DNA of 64,000 nt from Hofstenia miamia (Eukaryota; Xenacoelomorpha; Acoela). Positions 12,794 to 26,035 of this stretch are shown piece after piece. The DNA is taken from NCBI GenBank assembly GCA_004352715.1, contig SCFE01000050.1:449591-513590 (forward strand). The letters run 5' to 3'. Numbering within the stretch: the first letter of the stretch is position 1; every line of letters starts with the position of its first letter. The notes beneath the pieces were generated by a model. That model did not search any database and had not been told where the DNA came from. It saw nothing but the letters and a program-made list of their open reading frames with translations. The translations under genes and the position numbers were made by a program.

Positions 12794-14523
12794 TTGCTTG
12801 TCATGCGATTGGTCACTTAGATTCTATCTAAATGCTTAATTGTCCACAAAAACAAACGAACACTACATTTGAATTAATTTTCTATTATTTATACAAAGTC
12901 AAACTGGAAATATGGAAATTAAAAATCAATTCGAGAAAATCACATCAGATAAATGCATTATATTCACATTTCAAAGAGGTAATTAGCAATTCTGGATACC
13001 TCCGAAAAGCCCTCTCCATATAGATACACATACATGTACGTATGTGATGAAACCTTAAACAATCTACAATTCGGTAACAAACATTTGGAGGAACTATTTT
13101 TCTGAAAAGAGATACTTATAAAATCTATATTTAGAAATCACCTAGCTAGGAAATTTATTTCAAAACTTTGAAACTGCTAAGTGAATGTTGAAAATAGAAA
13201 CCTTATGCCCGATTCTGCACTCAAAAACACCACTTTTGCAAACAATATTTTCTCTGCATTTTGATCGATTTTCATTCTATTTTGTATTACCACATAAGAA
13301 ATTTTGGTTTTGTTTGAATTTTTCAGGCTAAATTAACGATTTTCAGTGTTTTAGCCTTTAACGGTTTCGCCCCTTTGAAATTTTTAGGTATTTCCCTATT
13401 GATGTTTCACCCCTTAAATGTTTTGTCCCCATCGTTCCCATGTTAGCCCCTAAATTATTTGATATAATAATCCACACAACTGTTTTTTCATTTTTTCATA
13501 GACTAAGCCCTAAACCCAAGTCACAAATTGATTGTTGGTCCTAAAATGTTAAGCTTTTAGTCAAATAATATACATATGCATGCCATTATTGTTTTAATTA
13601 TTGACCATTATTGGTGATTGTTTATATTTAGACCTCGTCGACCCCGGATGAAATGACCCATTTTTACCGATCTCAATTGCCCTGATACAAACTTTACTGT
13701 GAATAAGTGCGTGTAAATTTCAAATATTATTTCTAAAGAATGGCTTTTAAATACGAAGAATTGAAACTAAAGTCGATTATGCTTATAAATTGCTTCTAAA
13801 CTTATTGCTTTATCTACAGTAAGATCAAGAATAAAAACGTAAATCGCTACAAATCTTCTATGTGTTGATTTAAGCAATAAATAAATGCGCTTTTGTTAAT
13901 AGAAAGCAATGAATATTTCATCTGTCAGTTTTTGTATAAGTTGAAAACTGCACTCGTTTAATAAATTATTGAGGTATAAACAATAAGCTCTTCAATTAAT
14001 AATTTACCTTCTTTAAAAAGTAGTGAAAACGCGTAATGATGGTACAAAATAATTAAGAAAATTACTAGCTCCCAATCAATAGTTTTCCAATGAAAATTCA
14101 GGAAAGCATTAATGCAAATTATTTGAAGAGTAATATAAATACATGTATTCTATAAATCCAAACTTCCAAATTAGAATATAGGGACGATGTATCCATAAAA
14201 GAAGACAATTCCTTGTAATAAACCTATATATTCAGCCGTTTTCTTATGAAATCTATTTCTTTGGCGGCATCAAAGGATTCCACTGTCAGTTTGGAAAAAT
14301 TGTTTCATCACCCCTAAAGGTATTCGGTGTCTGAGTCCTAAATAGCAAATAAAAAATACTTCAACTATCAAATTTTTATTTTTCAAATTTTAGTTCACTG
14401 AATAGCTTTTGTAATATGTATAAAAAGAATGATTGATGCACAAAAATTGCTTGCAGTCTTTGTACAAAAATTTTGAGTTGTTTGGTCCGATAAAGTTTGC
14501 ATTCCCCCAAGTTCCCAACAAAA

Positions 14524-14559
14524 TCGGGTCGATTAAATCGTGTAATTAAGACAAGCCTT
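14524..14559. repeat. Fragment of the 19.5-kb fold-back MITE family
   Basis: GATTAAATCGTGTAA followed by a GACAAGCCTTAAG end matches the right arm of the element at 19503..19674. It lies directly against an (AT)n tract. Confidence 0.5.
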
Positions 14560-14561
14560 AA

Positions 14562-14562
<1 letters not shown>

Positions 14563-14589
<27 letters not shown>
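14563..14589. repeat. (AT)n microsatellite
   Basis: Alternating AT beside the MITE fragment, about 100 bp before the mariner-type element. Confidence 0.97.
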
Positions 14590-14593
<4 letters not shown>

Positions 14594-14686
14594 TTTTTAA
14601 ATTTTTAAATGTATTCTGTTTTATTAATGCAAAATATCAACAATATAAACACATTGAAAATTCTTATGCAATTTTATTGAAAAATT

Positions 14687-15949
14687 CAGGGTGCGCACGC
14701 TATCTAGAGATCCAAATTATGCCTGCCCTGTGCACACATACCATAAAATTTCACGCTGCTTACTTGTGTTCCTGTCAGCTGACACATTTAAAATTTTAGA
14801 GCAAAATGGAGGCAAAAGACGAGTTCAGCTTTTCTCAGGAATGGAAAAGGAAAAGTGTGCTGTTTGCCATTTGCGCCAGGCATGACTATGCAGCTATTGG
14901 AAAGTTCCTTAAAGTGAACCAAAGGTGGGAGTGGAGGATCAGAAAAGAGCTGGGAGATTCTGGAGGTGTGGCAGAAAGATCCAGACACCAAAAGCGATCT
15001 GACTGCATCAGAAGAGGCAATTTCTTAAAAAAAATGCTGAAAACATCATCAAAAACGATTCTGGAAAGTCAATTCGCTCGATTTCCAGGGAAATTGGGAC
15101 CTCAGAGGCCTTGATAAGAAAATGTTTGTCAGAAGACTTGAGATACTGATCCTACAAAGTAAGAAAAGGCCAATTGCTGACATTCAAGTCCAAGCAGAAG
15201 CAATTAAAGCATTGTCAAAAACTTCTCAACAAGTTGAAACATCCGTTAAGTCTGGCATGCTTTGGTTTTTCTCTGACGAGAAGAACCTTTGCCAGGATCA
15301 AGTGGTGAACAACCAGAAGAATCGTTGCTTGGCTGTGTGCCCCAAAGACGTTCCAAAAGTGATGTACACGAAGTTTCCTGCCACTGTTATAGTGTTTAGG
15401 GTGATTTCATCAAAGGGTCATGTCATGCCACCGTACATCGTTCCAACGGGCTTAAAGATCAACACTAAAGAGTACTTAAAAGTTTTAGAAACTCACACTT
15501 TGCCCTAGATCCGTATGTTAGCTGCTGAAAAGTCATAAGTGTGGCAGCAGAACTTGGCACCCTGTCATACTTCGAGAAAATCGCAAGTTTGGCTAGGCCA
15601 GCACTTTTGTGATTTTGTGGCACATGACGTTTGCCCTCCAAACTCACCGAACCTCAATCCAATGTACTTTTTTGTATGGGACGCCATTCAGAGAAACACA
15701 AACAAACCTCCATGCAACACAAAGGACTAATTGATTGTTTTGATCAAGAAGGAATTCAAGAATTTGAAGAAGGCCGAGGTCGAATTGAGGCTGTTATTGA
15801 TGCAAATGGCGATTTCATTGAATAAATAGCCACGTTTTAATGTATTCCATTTTGTGTTAAAATTTCATCAAAATTAGATAGATAGTTTTTGAGTAAATTG
15901 AGTTTTAGTAGAAGTCATCAATCGATCTCTAAATAGTGTGCGCACCCTG
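14687..15949 (+). mobile_element. Tc1/mariner-type transposon, DD37D-like, degenerate
   Basis: The 1263-bp element is bounded by terminal inverted repeats. The left end starts CAGGGTGCGCAC and the right end finishes GTGCGCACCCTG; 24 of 26 bases match between the two arms. TA follows the right end. TT precedes the left end, which I read as a decayed TA target duplication. The interior carries a broken transposase in the same orientation. Element size, inverted-repeat length and TA target fit the IS630-Tc1-mariner superfamily. Confidence 0.9.
14806..15825 (+). pseudogene. Broken Tc1/mariner transposase
   Basis: The intact protein would be about 340 residues: an N-terminal pair of helix-turn-helix domains binding the inverted repeats, then a DDE/D integrase-like catalytic domain. 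Seen: an N-terminal piece from 14806; after a frameshift near 15060, SIRSISREIGTSEALIRK and DLRY followed by an in-frame TGA (second HTH and linker); FFSDEKN (first catalytic Asp) inside the open segment 15122..15508; a stop and frameshift near 15508..15537; QQNLAPCHTS from 15545; SPNLNPMYFFVW; and the C-terminus IEAVIDANGDFIE ending at 15825. In relatives I know, the second and third acidic residues are Asp in QQD and in the PxDYF motif. Here they are Asn (15551..15553) and Tyr (15665..15667). The two positions are separated by 37 residues, the spacing of the DD37D (maT) group. The element cannot encode an active enzyme. Confidence 0.92.
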
Positions 15950-15951
15950 TA

Positions 15952-18900
15952 TTGTGTTATTTACAATATTACAACTTTGCAATCGTTTTACAAATAATAT
16001 CGAATGTGTTGCAAAATCAAGAAAGGTATATTCCAAGAAAAAATATTTTTATAATATACAGGAAATGTTATGTTGATGTGCAACAACGAATCGAAAAAAA
16101 TTATTTGCTGCAGTTCTAAATATCACTTCTTAATAAGCCGTTCATTTTTTAAAGTTAAGGGTGGACATGTGTACACATTTCTTCACCTGACCCTGCCCAA
16201 ACCCACGGCGTTTGTACCCAACCATTACCCACAAATTGTTTGAAATACATAACCGCATCCGACCCACACCTACAGTTTTCCATTATCATACATACATTTT
16301 TTTATTTATTGACAGTATTATACTGATCTAATAATTGATAGTTTAAAAATATACTACCCGCATATTTTCATGTAGAACAAAAGTCATACCCACCCGCAGC
16401 TACAGCCGCGCGGGTTACAGGTATACCCAACGCATGCTATAACCCAAAGATTCCATTGAGAATTATGTTGCCTACACTTTCGATTACATTGCCTTTTATT
16501 TCAGTTCAATACTGCAACTGCTCTGGCCGTATTTTAAGTAGGGGTCATATGCTCTGCTATAACATGGGCGAAGGCTGCTCTGAAATTTAAAAATTGCGCT
16601 ATTGAAGTGCAAGAATATTGGTTTTGGCCCAAACACCAAAGTTAATTGAATCCTTTAACATACGACTTAAATAAAGAGAATGTGCTGCTTTGGTGCCTAA
16701 TTACAATAGTTTTATACTTTTTTAAAAGTTAATCAAGTGCCCACCTAAAAAGATTTCAATAAACGCTTTCATTTTCTGACATGTGCGCTTTATTTTTGCT
16801 TTAATTAGAGATTGATGACACTGCAAAATCCAAAGCAAGCCGTATGTTGCACAAACTCAAGGATTCTCTCATTTTCCATTGTCAGTTTTATGTCATTATG
16901 CGAAGAATTACTATTTATTCAGACGAAGAGTACCGCTTTCAAAAGCCCATGTGATATGATTTAAAGAAAAGTGAATTATTAAAGAATTGCGCAAATGAAA
17001 ATATAATATTTAGCCTTGCCTATTAATAGGTATTCATTTTGCAAATTCAATTTACACTAGTACAATTCATAATTATCTTATGCGATTCTACATTGAGTTC
17101 GAAAGAGTTAATACAGATCCTTATGCAACGGCAGCCTGCAAATGTAAAATTTATCAATTATGTGAAATAAGGCTTGGTAATAAAAAATATTATAAGCAAA
17201 TTTAAAGCCCTTTTAAACTCAGAATCAGAGTACAATGGTAGAGACATTGTCCATTACTATGCTGAACATGGCATTGTTCAATAAAAATGGTATCTATTGA
17301 CTGATGCTTCATATTGAATAAAACATTGAGAAATTGTGGCCAAAAAGCCAAGCCTAAGTTTGTCAAAGATAATAGATTAATAAAATGCTGACCTTTGCTG
17401 AAGATGCATAGCAAATTATGTAATTTATAAATTTATTATATACACCTAGTATTGAAATTGCATGCGTTCATCTTTGGATTTCTGCTGTTTCCGATAATAC
17501 TAAATTTTGCAGAATTTTCAGAATTTAAAAGCAACTAAATATCCAAGATTTTCAACTTTTTCAGATATTTTAATAAGAACACAGTTGTTAAACTTTTATA
17601 TTTGTTTTCTACTACAAAGAATATTATAATTTACAAAATCCAAAAGCTCATATTTCAAAGATAGGGCAGCGCGTGTCTGGCTAGACAAGTGTCCAATTTA
17701 AGCTTAAATTTCAATTTCGCTTATTGGTAAATTTACATCAAAGAAAAATAGAAACTGTCGCAAAATACATGTATATCAAATGGAACAAATTGTTCTACTT
17801 TGGTTGTTAAGGCTTTCTTAGAAATTAATCAATCTTAAATTAAATAAATAAATTTTCTTAACATTTGAATTAAAAATAATTAGAAATTTAAACAAATGTT
17901 GTTTTCAATTATATTATATATATTTTTAAAAAAAAACATTTGCTATGTAAAAGAACCATTAATGAGTTTTTGGAATTTTTAATCTGGCAATCTATTTTTT
18001 CTGCAACAATGAGCATACAAATTTGTCACCAAGCATTTTCATGACAAACTACAAGATGAGGTTGAAATTTTGTTAAGGAAGATGTATATGGGATAGTGTA
18101 TTCGATAACCCAGGAATGTGTTACAAACCACATATAACGTCACTCAATATTTATTTTTGGATTTCTATTTGATGAGATGACATATTTAAATAGAAATAAG
18201 TACACGCCTATCATATAAAGGTGGTGCTGATCCTGTGAATAAAATCATATGATTTTAGAAATATAGTATATAACACCACAGTTATCTTTGGGATAAGTAA
18301 AAGGACTGTCTTATGAAAGTGATTATGTACTATGTATACGAGAAATTTTCATTAGCTCTTTGTCAAACTAAATTGCAATAATTCAAAGGTTTTTCTAAAG
18401 GATGGAACTTTGGTAGAATTTATTAAAAATTTATCAAGTAGTGAACGGAAAATGATACACAAGAATTGGATTAATTTAAGAAATAAAATAAATTTTGAGT
18501 TGTTTGACAAAGATAACAAAATCCTATTATAGTCAAGAAATGTATATCAAATTTGAGTACTAGTATTTCTGAAAAGTTTTTTCCCTAAAATCAGTAAAGA
18601 AAATTATTGATGTTACTTCTTCTAGGAAAAGTGTTGTGTCTTCCACGAGGAAGATTAATTTGCTTTGAAACACATACGTCCATGTTCAATAATTAATTTG
18701 ATTCGCATAACGTAAAAGGAAAATTGCATATAATGATACCAAAAAATTGTCAACTTCCATATTCAACAAGAATTACTATCCTGTCAGATATGCATATTAA
18801 CGGCTAATTAAAAATAATAATTTTCACAAACATAAAAGGCAATTTAAGTGGATCCAGATACTTTGTTTAATTTCAAATTTGGCTCATCTCACAACTGGCA

Positions 18901-19502
18901 CATTTGAAAATTTAATAAAAACGTCTGTCAAACTTTCGTATTCACACGAGTGATTATTAAATCTCAATCACAACTTTGAGATTTAAGTGACAAGAAAGGC
19001 CCATTTTGAATTCATTATGAACTTCTATTGAAGCATAGCAGACGTGTCTCTTAAATAGAATGCCATCAATTTACTCAGAGATGGGCTCTGTCAGAATTAT
19101 GCTAAATTTAGTTAATGAGAATGTTAGTATTATAAGATTCTTCTGAATGCCTTGGCAAAGCAAATTGACGTAACGTTCTTGCCTCACCTGTTAATAAATG
19201 CATTGATAAATGACGAAATTTGAGGCGTCAATAATCGAGAAAATTAAAAAATCATTCTACCGTTTCATCTGAATTTGAGTGGTTTCAAAGGCACCTGGAG
19301 AAGAACCGCCCCTGTGTCACGGTTTTTCATCTGCCTAATTACACCGAAAATTAAATCTATCGTGAAGGAAAAGTGCAATCACTTGGCGTTATGAAAATCT
19401 ATAATTTTGGAATTTCTCTTAAATTCAATTTTGGCGACTAATTGTAGGTGAGTTCAACGGTTTCATCAAGAGGATATCAGAGCACAAACTGATCATAACA
19501 AC
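15952..19502. other. AT-rich sequence without recognised genes
   Basis: Apart from the ACCC-rich island at 16.2-16.4 kb I see no coding or repeat structure. Confidence 0.5.
16190..16440. repeat. ACCC-rich island
   Basis: Degenerate runs of ACCC/GACCC (CCTGACCCTGCCC, TCCGACCCACACC, CATACCCACCCGCAG, GGTATACCC) in two blocks with AT-rich sequence between. The same flavour as the GACCCG-rich islands elsewhere; no reading frame is preserved. Confidence 0.4.
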
Positions 19503-19674
19503 GGGCTGTCTTAGCTACACGATTAAATCAGCCCTCTTTATCAGCCGATTAAGTCATTTAGTTAAGACCCAGAACCTACATTATTGGGTAAAAAGTTGGA
19601 GTTATGTCTTAACTACAGGATTTAATAGGTCCGATTTGGTCGGGTTGATTAAATCGTGTAACCTAAGACAGGCC
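19503..19674. mobile_element. Fold-back MITE (172 bp)
   Basis: The left end is GGGCTGTCTTAG. The right end, reverse complemented, is GGCCTGTCTTAG, followed on both arms by a TACACGATT-AATCA block. A second inner inverted pair (AGTTAAGAC and GTCTTAACT) makes nearly the whole unit able to fold on itself. No matching target duplication was seen. A partial relative lies at 14524..14559. Confidence 0.65.
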
Positions 19675-20059
19675 TTAAGTCAAATCTTAAGCAAATCTTT
19701 CAGTATTGAAAACAGTGTTATGTATTTCAACTATAGAATTTGATACAATTGATAGGAAGCAATCATAAAGTACAATTTAATATCGCAACAAAAATTTGAA
19801 TAAAAGAATCGATATAGACTTTTATTTAATATAATTGGTGATAAAAATTCGAACTAAAAAATTAATTCAAAATTGATCTCGTTCTTAAACGTTAAAATTT
19901 AGAAATGATTAATCAGATGATTTATATTTATTAAAAATTTGCACAACGTTGGGTGTTTTAGACTTAATATATTAACAAGTTTAAATTTTCCTCCCTGATT
20001 TATTTAAATTTTATAGCACTTATTCGCATTGGCTTCTATTGTAGTAATCAATACCTGCA

Positions 20060-20191
20060 GACGCTGGTATTTATAAGTGTTTCGACAACAATAGCTCCAT
20101 GGCCTATGAAGATGCCAATCGAGTATTGAAATGTATTGTTTACTTCTTTGACAGTCGTACTCAGATTGGTGTGTTGAATGCGTTTGGTTAA
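20060..20191 (+). other. Possible orphan Ig-domain exon fragment
   Basis: After an acceptor-like cctgcag, a plus-strand frame reads DAGIYKCFDNNSS and stays open to 20191. DxGxYxC is the strand-F signature of immunoglobulin domains. No partner exon was found, and a chance match of this short pattern is quite possible in a window this size. Confidence 0.2.
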
Positions 20192-22746
20192 CATTAGTAA
20201 GCTACACTTTTCATTTAAATGTACGCTCTTTAAATTTATAAATTCATAAAATTGAATTTTTGGTGGATGAATGAAGCATGAACTAAAGCAGCAATCTACA
20301 ATGTAAGCCTATTCAAAATGCCAAACATTCTTCCTGTTACGTTAAGAAAGAACAACCTTGCTTCTGAAATTCTTCGAAATGTACCTAAAATTATGTTAAT
20401 GAAGAAACTTTAAGAATTTTTTTTCTAAGTCCAGTCCCAAAGGTGTATTATTGTAAAATATCATCTTTAAATCCCATTTGACTTTTCAATATGCCCAAAT
20501 CTATGCCTAACATCCTGAAATGTACCCAAAATAATAAGTTTCAAAGAAGATTTTAAGAATTACTACCTAGAACTATGATTCAATTGTAACCAAAATTTTT
20601 GCATTTGCTAAATCATGTTTTGTAGCACAATAGCAAATAACATTTCAAATACGATGTTTTGAATTTGCTGGACTATATGTGGTCGAACAACATCGGAAAG
20701 TTACGATGACATTATGAAATCGGTGGTGCCCGTTTCTTCATGTATGATTCCAGGCCCATGTTTGTTCCTGTTTCACTGAAATATTTTTTCTCTTAACCCT
20801 GCCCTATGGGATTGAATAATCCCGCAGAACGCTATGGACATTCCAGTGCTGATCAAGTTGAGTGTTCTATTACATGACGAACACCTATAGAAACTATATT
20901 ATTTTTTAACTGAAAAGATCAAAATTGGAAACCTAAAGAGGAGGGAGCTTTGCCATTACTCCTCCTGCATACGTCACTGATATCGCTAAATTGTAGTATT
21001 GATTAAATCTTGAAATGCAAAAAATCCAATGACCTCATGTTTGACAATTCAATACAATAAAACTAATGAAGTACCATTCATAATCTATTATACTTATGAA
21101 TGTGAGTTCAATTAATACTATCAATAGCAGATTAGACTTATTGTCTCAATACTCCACCTATATTTGTTTTTTTAATATTATTTTATTTAAAGGCAATTTC
21201 TATGTACATTCTAAATTACATTAAGAACAGCACTAAATTTGTTATCACCCTTTGCATTGTAATCGTTAAGTTATTCAAAATACGTAGATTGCTGTTAAAT
21301 TTAAAGAAGAAATGTGAAGTTAAATAATATGAGTGGTTCTTATCCTAATTGAAAGAAATTTATCCTTTTCCTATAGTTGAAACATTATTTTCAGTTATAT
21401 TAACTTGTTTGTAAGTTGGGGACTCGAGAATAATTCGTCTTAGGAATTAACCTGAAAAGACTAATTTAATTTCATATATTAATTTAATAATTCATGTTTG
21501 AAAGTTTAACCCTAAGCTTCTAATTTCATCTTTAATGATACGAACCGTAAATTCCACATTATCAAACAATTTTTTCCAAGCTTATTTTAGAAATGCGTAG
21601 AATTTCTTAGACAATGGCACATCTATTGCTTTCATTGAATTATCTAAATTTTTTATGGAATTTATCTATTTTTATGATAGTCCATTTTTCACAGTTCATT
21701 CAAATGTCCATGCCTAAGGTTTGGATATATAGCGAACGGGAGCACAAATTAGTCACTGCTATATCTTTTTTGTAGACAGACTGCATCATAGATTTAAAAA
21801 ATGCCTCAGTTATTTAGGATTAATGATATATCGATATTAGAAAACAGCAGTGTCAGTTTTTCATTATTGTTTTTTTGTTTCATCACATTTGTGTCCTTAG
21901 ATGTGGCATCTTGGGGTGGCTTTTAATTACTGTATAATCAGATGTTACTAAGAATGCGTGGTTTTGTTTCAATCAAGAATGTTGCCAGCGCCTTGTTGCA
22001 AACAGAGTATTCAAATAATATTCAATTTTACAAAACGAATTTAAAGATTTTAATAAAAAATTAAACTTTTGAAATACGTTTTGAAGCAGCTAAAAGTCAA
22101 ATTTGAAATCAAGTCGAATGCTGTTAGAGCACTTTCCCGATCCAATTCAAATTTAAATTAAAAGATTTGATATTCTTGTATTCCATGGTAATTTCAGATT
22201 TTGGAGTTATCAGCACTTGTAAATTTTTTGAAAAAACATCAGAGATTATTAAGAAAATCCTATACAGCTAAGTAATGTTTTAAAATGATAAGATGATATC
22301 AGATCATGTTAGGATGTTGTAGCTCATAACTGTAATATATGAGAGTTTAGCATAATGCATTCTAAAATCGATTAGTTCATGATCTTCAAGAAAAAGCAAA
22401 CTATAAAAATATGCTAAATTAGACAAAATTAAATAATTGATAGAAACATTTTTAAACATTATTATTAATTAGAATTTGTTATTTATTACAAGGCTAAATG
22501 TAAAATTTATATCCATTTTTCAAACATGGACATGCGTAATTACGTCAATTTCATGCAAAGCTGTAATATTTCATTATTGTCCTTGTGATATTTTCGAAAA
22601 ACTGAAATGTATGCACAACAATTGGGTTTGAAAACTTAAATTAAAATTTATACTATGATAATGTTTTTAATTGATGGGAAAAACAAATGTTGTGAATTTA
22701 GGTCGAGTTGTACTTGCGACGAAAGTATTCAACATATCTTTTCCAG

Positions 22747-22938
22747 GTATACATTCCATCTGGTCTAATAGTTATGCTGTCTTGGACAGTGTTTTGGATA
22801 AATCAGAAAGCAACGCCAGCCCGCGCAAGCCTGGGAGTGACCACGGTGCTAACCATGCTTACCTTATCCACTCAGAGTCAATACCAAAATGCCAAACATG
22901 TAAACAACAATATGACAGCCCTTGATTTATATCTATGG
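22747..22938 (+). CDS. Cys-loop ligand-gated anion channel, exon with TM1 and TM2
   Basis: This internal exon of 64 codons encodes the pore-forming part of a pentameric ligand-gated channel at the plasma membrane. Seen: it opens with VYIPSGLIVMLSW (TM1), then FWIN, then PARASLGVTTVLTMLTLST, the M1-M2 linker and M2. The PAR triplet at positions -2' to 0' and the Leu at 9' are hallmarks of chloride-permeable members (GABA-A, glycine, GluCl). The 2' residue is Ser. It ends LDLYLW at the start of TM3. A good acceptor (polypyrimidine then cag) precedes 22747 and a gtatgt donor follows 22938, both phase 0. The reading joins in frame to the exon at 43097. The TM2-TM3 linker is polar with three Asn in a row and lacks the usual VSYVKA-type motif. 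The ligand cannot be deduced because the extracellular domain is missing. The family is near certain; the subtype is not. Confidence 0.93.
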
Positions 22939-23200
22939 GTATGTTTTCTTAACTCATTATTACAAAATTTTATACTATATTTCTATTATACAAAATTGAA
23001 AAACTTGATACGGTGATACAATTAAAAACCTTGTGAATTTCGTATCCAGTACATTTTTTATAATGCGCAGTAGAAATAAAATTTTATTTGTATGTATTAG
23101 TTCTAAGTTAATGAAATTTTAATAAATATACAAATCTCCCAGTAGCCATATTATCTAGAACCACAATCACTCAAATTTTTCTGTCTTTCCCTGTAGATGC

Positions 23201-23222
23201 CCTAATATATATATATATTAGG
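23201..23222. repeat. 22-bp perfect palindrome around (AT)n
   Basis: CCTAAT, then alternating AT, then ATTAGG forms a perfect hairpin at the start of a CGAGTT-rich tract (23225..23570). Confidence 0.6.
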
Positions 23223-25680
23223 CCCGGCGAGTTATCATTTTAGACTCGAGGCAAGTTGGAACCTTAACTGGCGAGTTTGAGTCGAGTTACAATTGCATTT
23301 AGACCTTTTTTCTCATTAGTGTAAACTATATATAACTGTAATACCCTATATACATATAGGATGAAAGTGCATGTTAAACTAAATAAGAGAAACCAAGTTT
23401 AATGACCTACAATTTGAGATTAATAGTGAAAAGTCGATGGATTCTTCAACACTATAGGCAAAAATTGAAGAAAATTTGATGCTATTTAAGCTAATGTAGA
23501 GTTGACTTCGAGGTTTCCAAATGGCGAGTTACGTTTTTGGATCTCGAGTCGACTTTGAGCACTCATAGGGACTTAGTATGTATATATGTATATATAGTGT
23601 CTAAGTCGACATTATTGCCGCATTGGAATTTTCCTTATTGCTTTTAATTGAATTAGAATATTATTAAATTTTACGGGCTACTAGGTTTTTTAATATAGTG
23701 TGATTGATTCGTTCAGATTTCCAAGAAATGCGCAACACCCATATTGCTTAATTGTAAATTATTTACTAATAATATACGTCTTTCTGCTCCACTCAAGATT
23801 TTCTAAGTCTTTGTGTGTTTCAATTCAATGTTGTAATATAATGTAATCTCTACGACATCATTCCTCCCTATAATAGAAAGAGAAATCGGTTAGACTACGT
23901 GATTGGTAACAAGAAAATTTACTAGACGTGCGATTTTATCAAAATGTGACAGATCACGCGTGATCAATCACAGATAGGTTAAAAAACTATACAACTTTAA
24001 AATCTGTTAACAGATATATTTAAAAGATCTGTTTCAATATCATTGCTATATTCAATTTAATATACAAAGATGTGTTAAGCAACATAAAAAGTTTTCCCGC
24101 ACATAATATGCTAATTAAATTAGTATTTATATATGTGTCTGAATAATGATATTCTGAATGTATTAATATAAAACTCTATTAATAATTTATAAATATTGAT
24201 AATTCAATCGCTAGCACGTCTGTGATATTAATATGATCAGATATAGTATAAAACTAACTATGTTGTCTTACACAGATTTTTATTGGAAAAAACTAAAAGT
24301 CCTTGAATAAATTTTAATAACAATAGTAGTAGTCTTTTTATTTCCCAGAGCCATTAGTTGCTAGGAACTGTAAATTTTACAATTTTAAAATATTAAATAC
24401 ACCTAAAAATTTTCTGTATGACAAAAAAATTTTTATATATAAGATATATAAGACACCAAGCTTTAATTTCTCATACTTTCGCGGAAAATATGTTTTTTAA
24501 GATCATATAGATGGTTTTTTGCTGGCAATGCTAGAGGTTTACTTCTTTCAAAACGCTAGGTCTGACTTATTTGATTAATCGTGGTGTTCTCAAATTCTTT
24601 TAAGGTTATGCAATCTGTCTAGACATTCTACCGCGAGGTAATCGCTGTAAAAATGCAAGATCAAACAGCTGCTTGTTAATTACATTTTTCTAGTCTCCCC
24701 TTGAGGCCAATTAGGCCTGTTCTAAATATGTTCCAACGCTCGTTTAATTTTTTAAATGCATTCAATTATAAAATTCTCTGGAAAACTCAGGCAAATGTCC
24801 TAGGGCCTAAGATTTGAAGCGAAATCATGAGTTTTTAAATTTGAAATTTTTATTTTATTGCAACTTCCATTTATAATAACAAAAAATAAGTCTTCAATAT
24901 TAAGATTCTTAAGCTGATTTCCCCCCCCCCTATTGTGAAGATTTAAAAGGATTATAGGATGTTCTTCACAGTCTTGTTATGTATACATCATTGATTACAT
25001 ATTTGTTAAATCTATATTGGGAACAACCCATCTCCCTAATTTTACAATCGCTCTCGGTGGTTAATAAAGTTTAACAACAACAAAATCCATTTGGGAATTT
25101 TTTAAAACGAGTCCTAAATTTATTGGTAACATTTTCCAATCAGCATTTGTTTCAATGATTCATTAACTTTGACAATGCCTTCATTGTAGTGTTTAATATG
25201 GTAACTATTTAGTTTTATTGTCTAAAATTCGAGACTAGACAGATTCATCTACACAATTTGTCATGTTAGTAAAAGTGAACGACTAAAGCGATTATTTCGC
25301 TTAAAACATTAATGAAGCTAGCTATGCGTATTGGAAATTTACCATTAGCATCATGTATGTTGATGTCTTAGAATTAAATTTCCAATTTCCTCAATATATT
25401 ATATTTTTCTAAAGTGTTTATTGGATCCTTGTGGGACAAGTTATTAGTTTAGTTTATAAATTCCTACTCTTCAAAGGCTTGATTCTGATCCAACGGGACC
25501 ACTTCTGAAAGCGGAAAGCATAATAGTAAATAAATTATAACAATGTCATAGAGTTACATTGAATTTTATGGGAGTATTGCTCAAGAGTGAAATTGAGCTC
25601 GGAATTTCTAAGATGAGCAGATCTGAAGAGTTAAATTTTGCTTTTCTTTTAAAACATGTGTATTTGCATAGTGCTAATAG

Positions 25681-26035
25681 CAGGGTTGGAAACTGTTCAC
25701 TTTTTGACTAGCCAACCGACCATCCCATCTAACAATGATTAGCTACCCGACCTTATCAAGGAAATATCCCAATCATAATACGCACAAAATGTTTTAACAT
25801 ACATAAGTATCAATAAGAACAAGAAATCAATAATTATAAAAATAAATATAACACTTTAGAATTTCAAATATTCAAATGTTTGATTTCTTAAATTGTTCCT
25901 AAAATCTGTCAATATTCTTCCACTCTAGTGATTATAAATGACCAACTACTCTATCCGATCTGACCCGGGCTGACCCGTCGAAGAGTAACCCGCAACCTGA
26001 CCCGCTGGTTGAGTTTTAATCCGTTCCCCACCCTG
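25681..26035. mobile_element. CAGGG-ended GACCCG-rich element (355 bp), putative MITE
   Basis: The left end reads CAGGGTTGGAAAC. The right end, reverse complemented, reads CAGGGTGGGGAAC, so 10 of 13 bases match. The body is rich in GACCCG and ACCCGA motifs, unlike the surrounding AT-rich intron. No target duplication is visible. Similar GC-rich islands occur elsewhere in the window, some beginning with a related CAGGnTTGGAAAC string (53120). The mobile-element reading is an inference. Confidence 0.4.

Noticed and set aside
22671-22925. Overlapping 84-codon open frame across the TM1-TM2 exon
   Set aside because: It is a shadow in another frame; the adjacent frame has the receptor signature.
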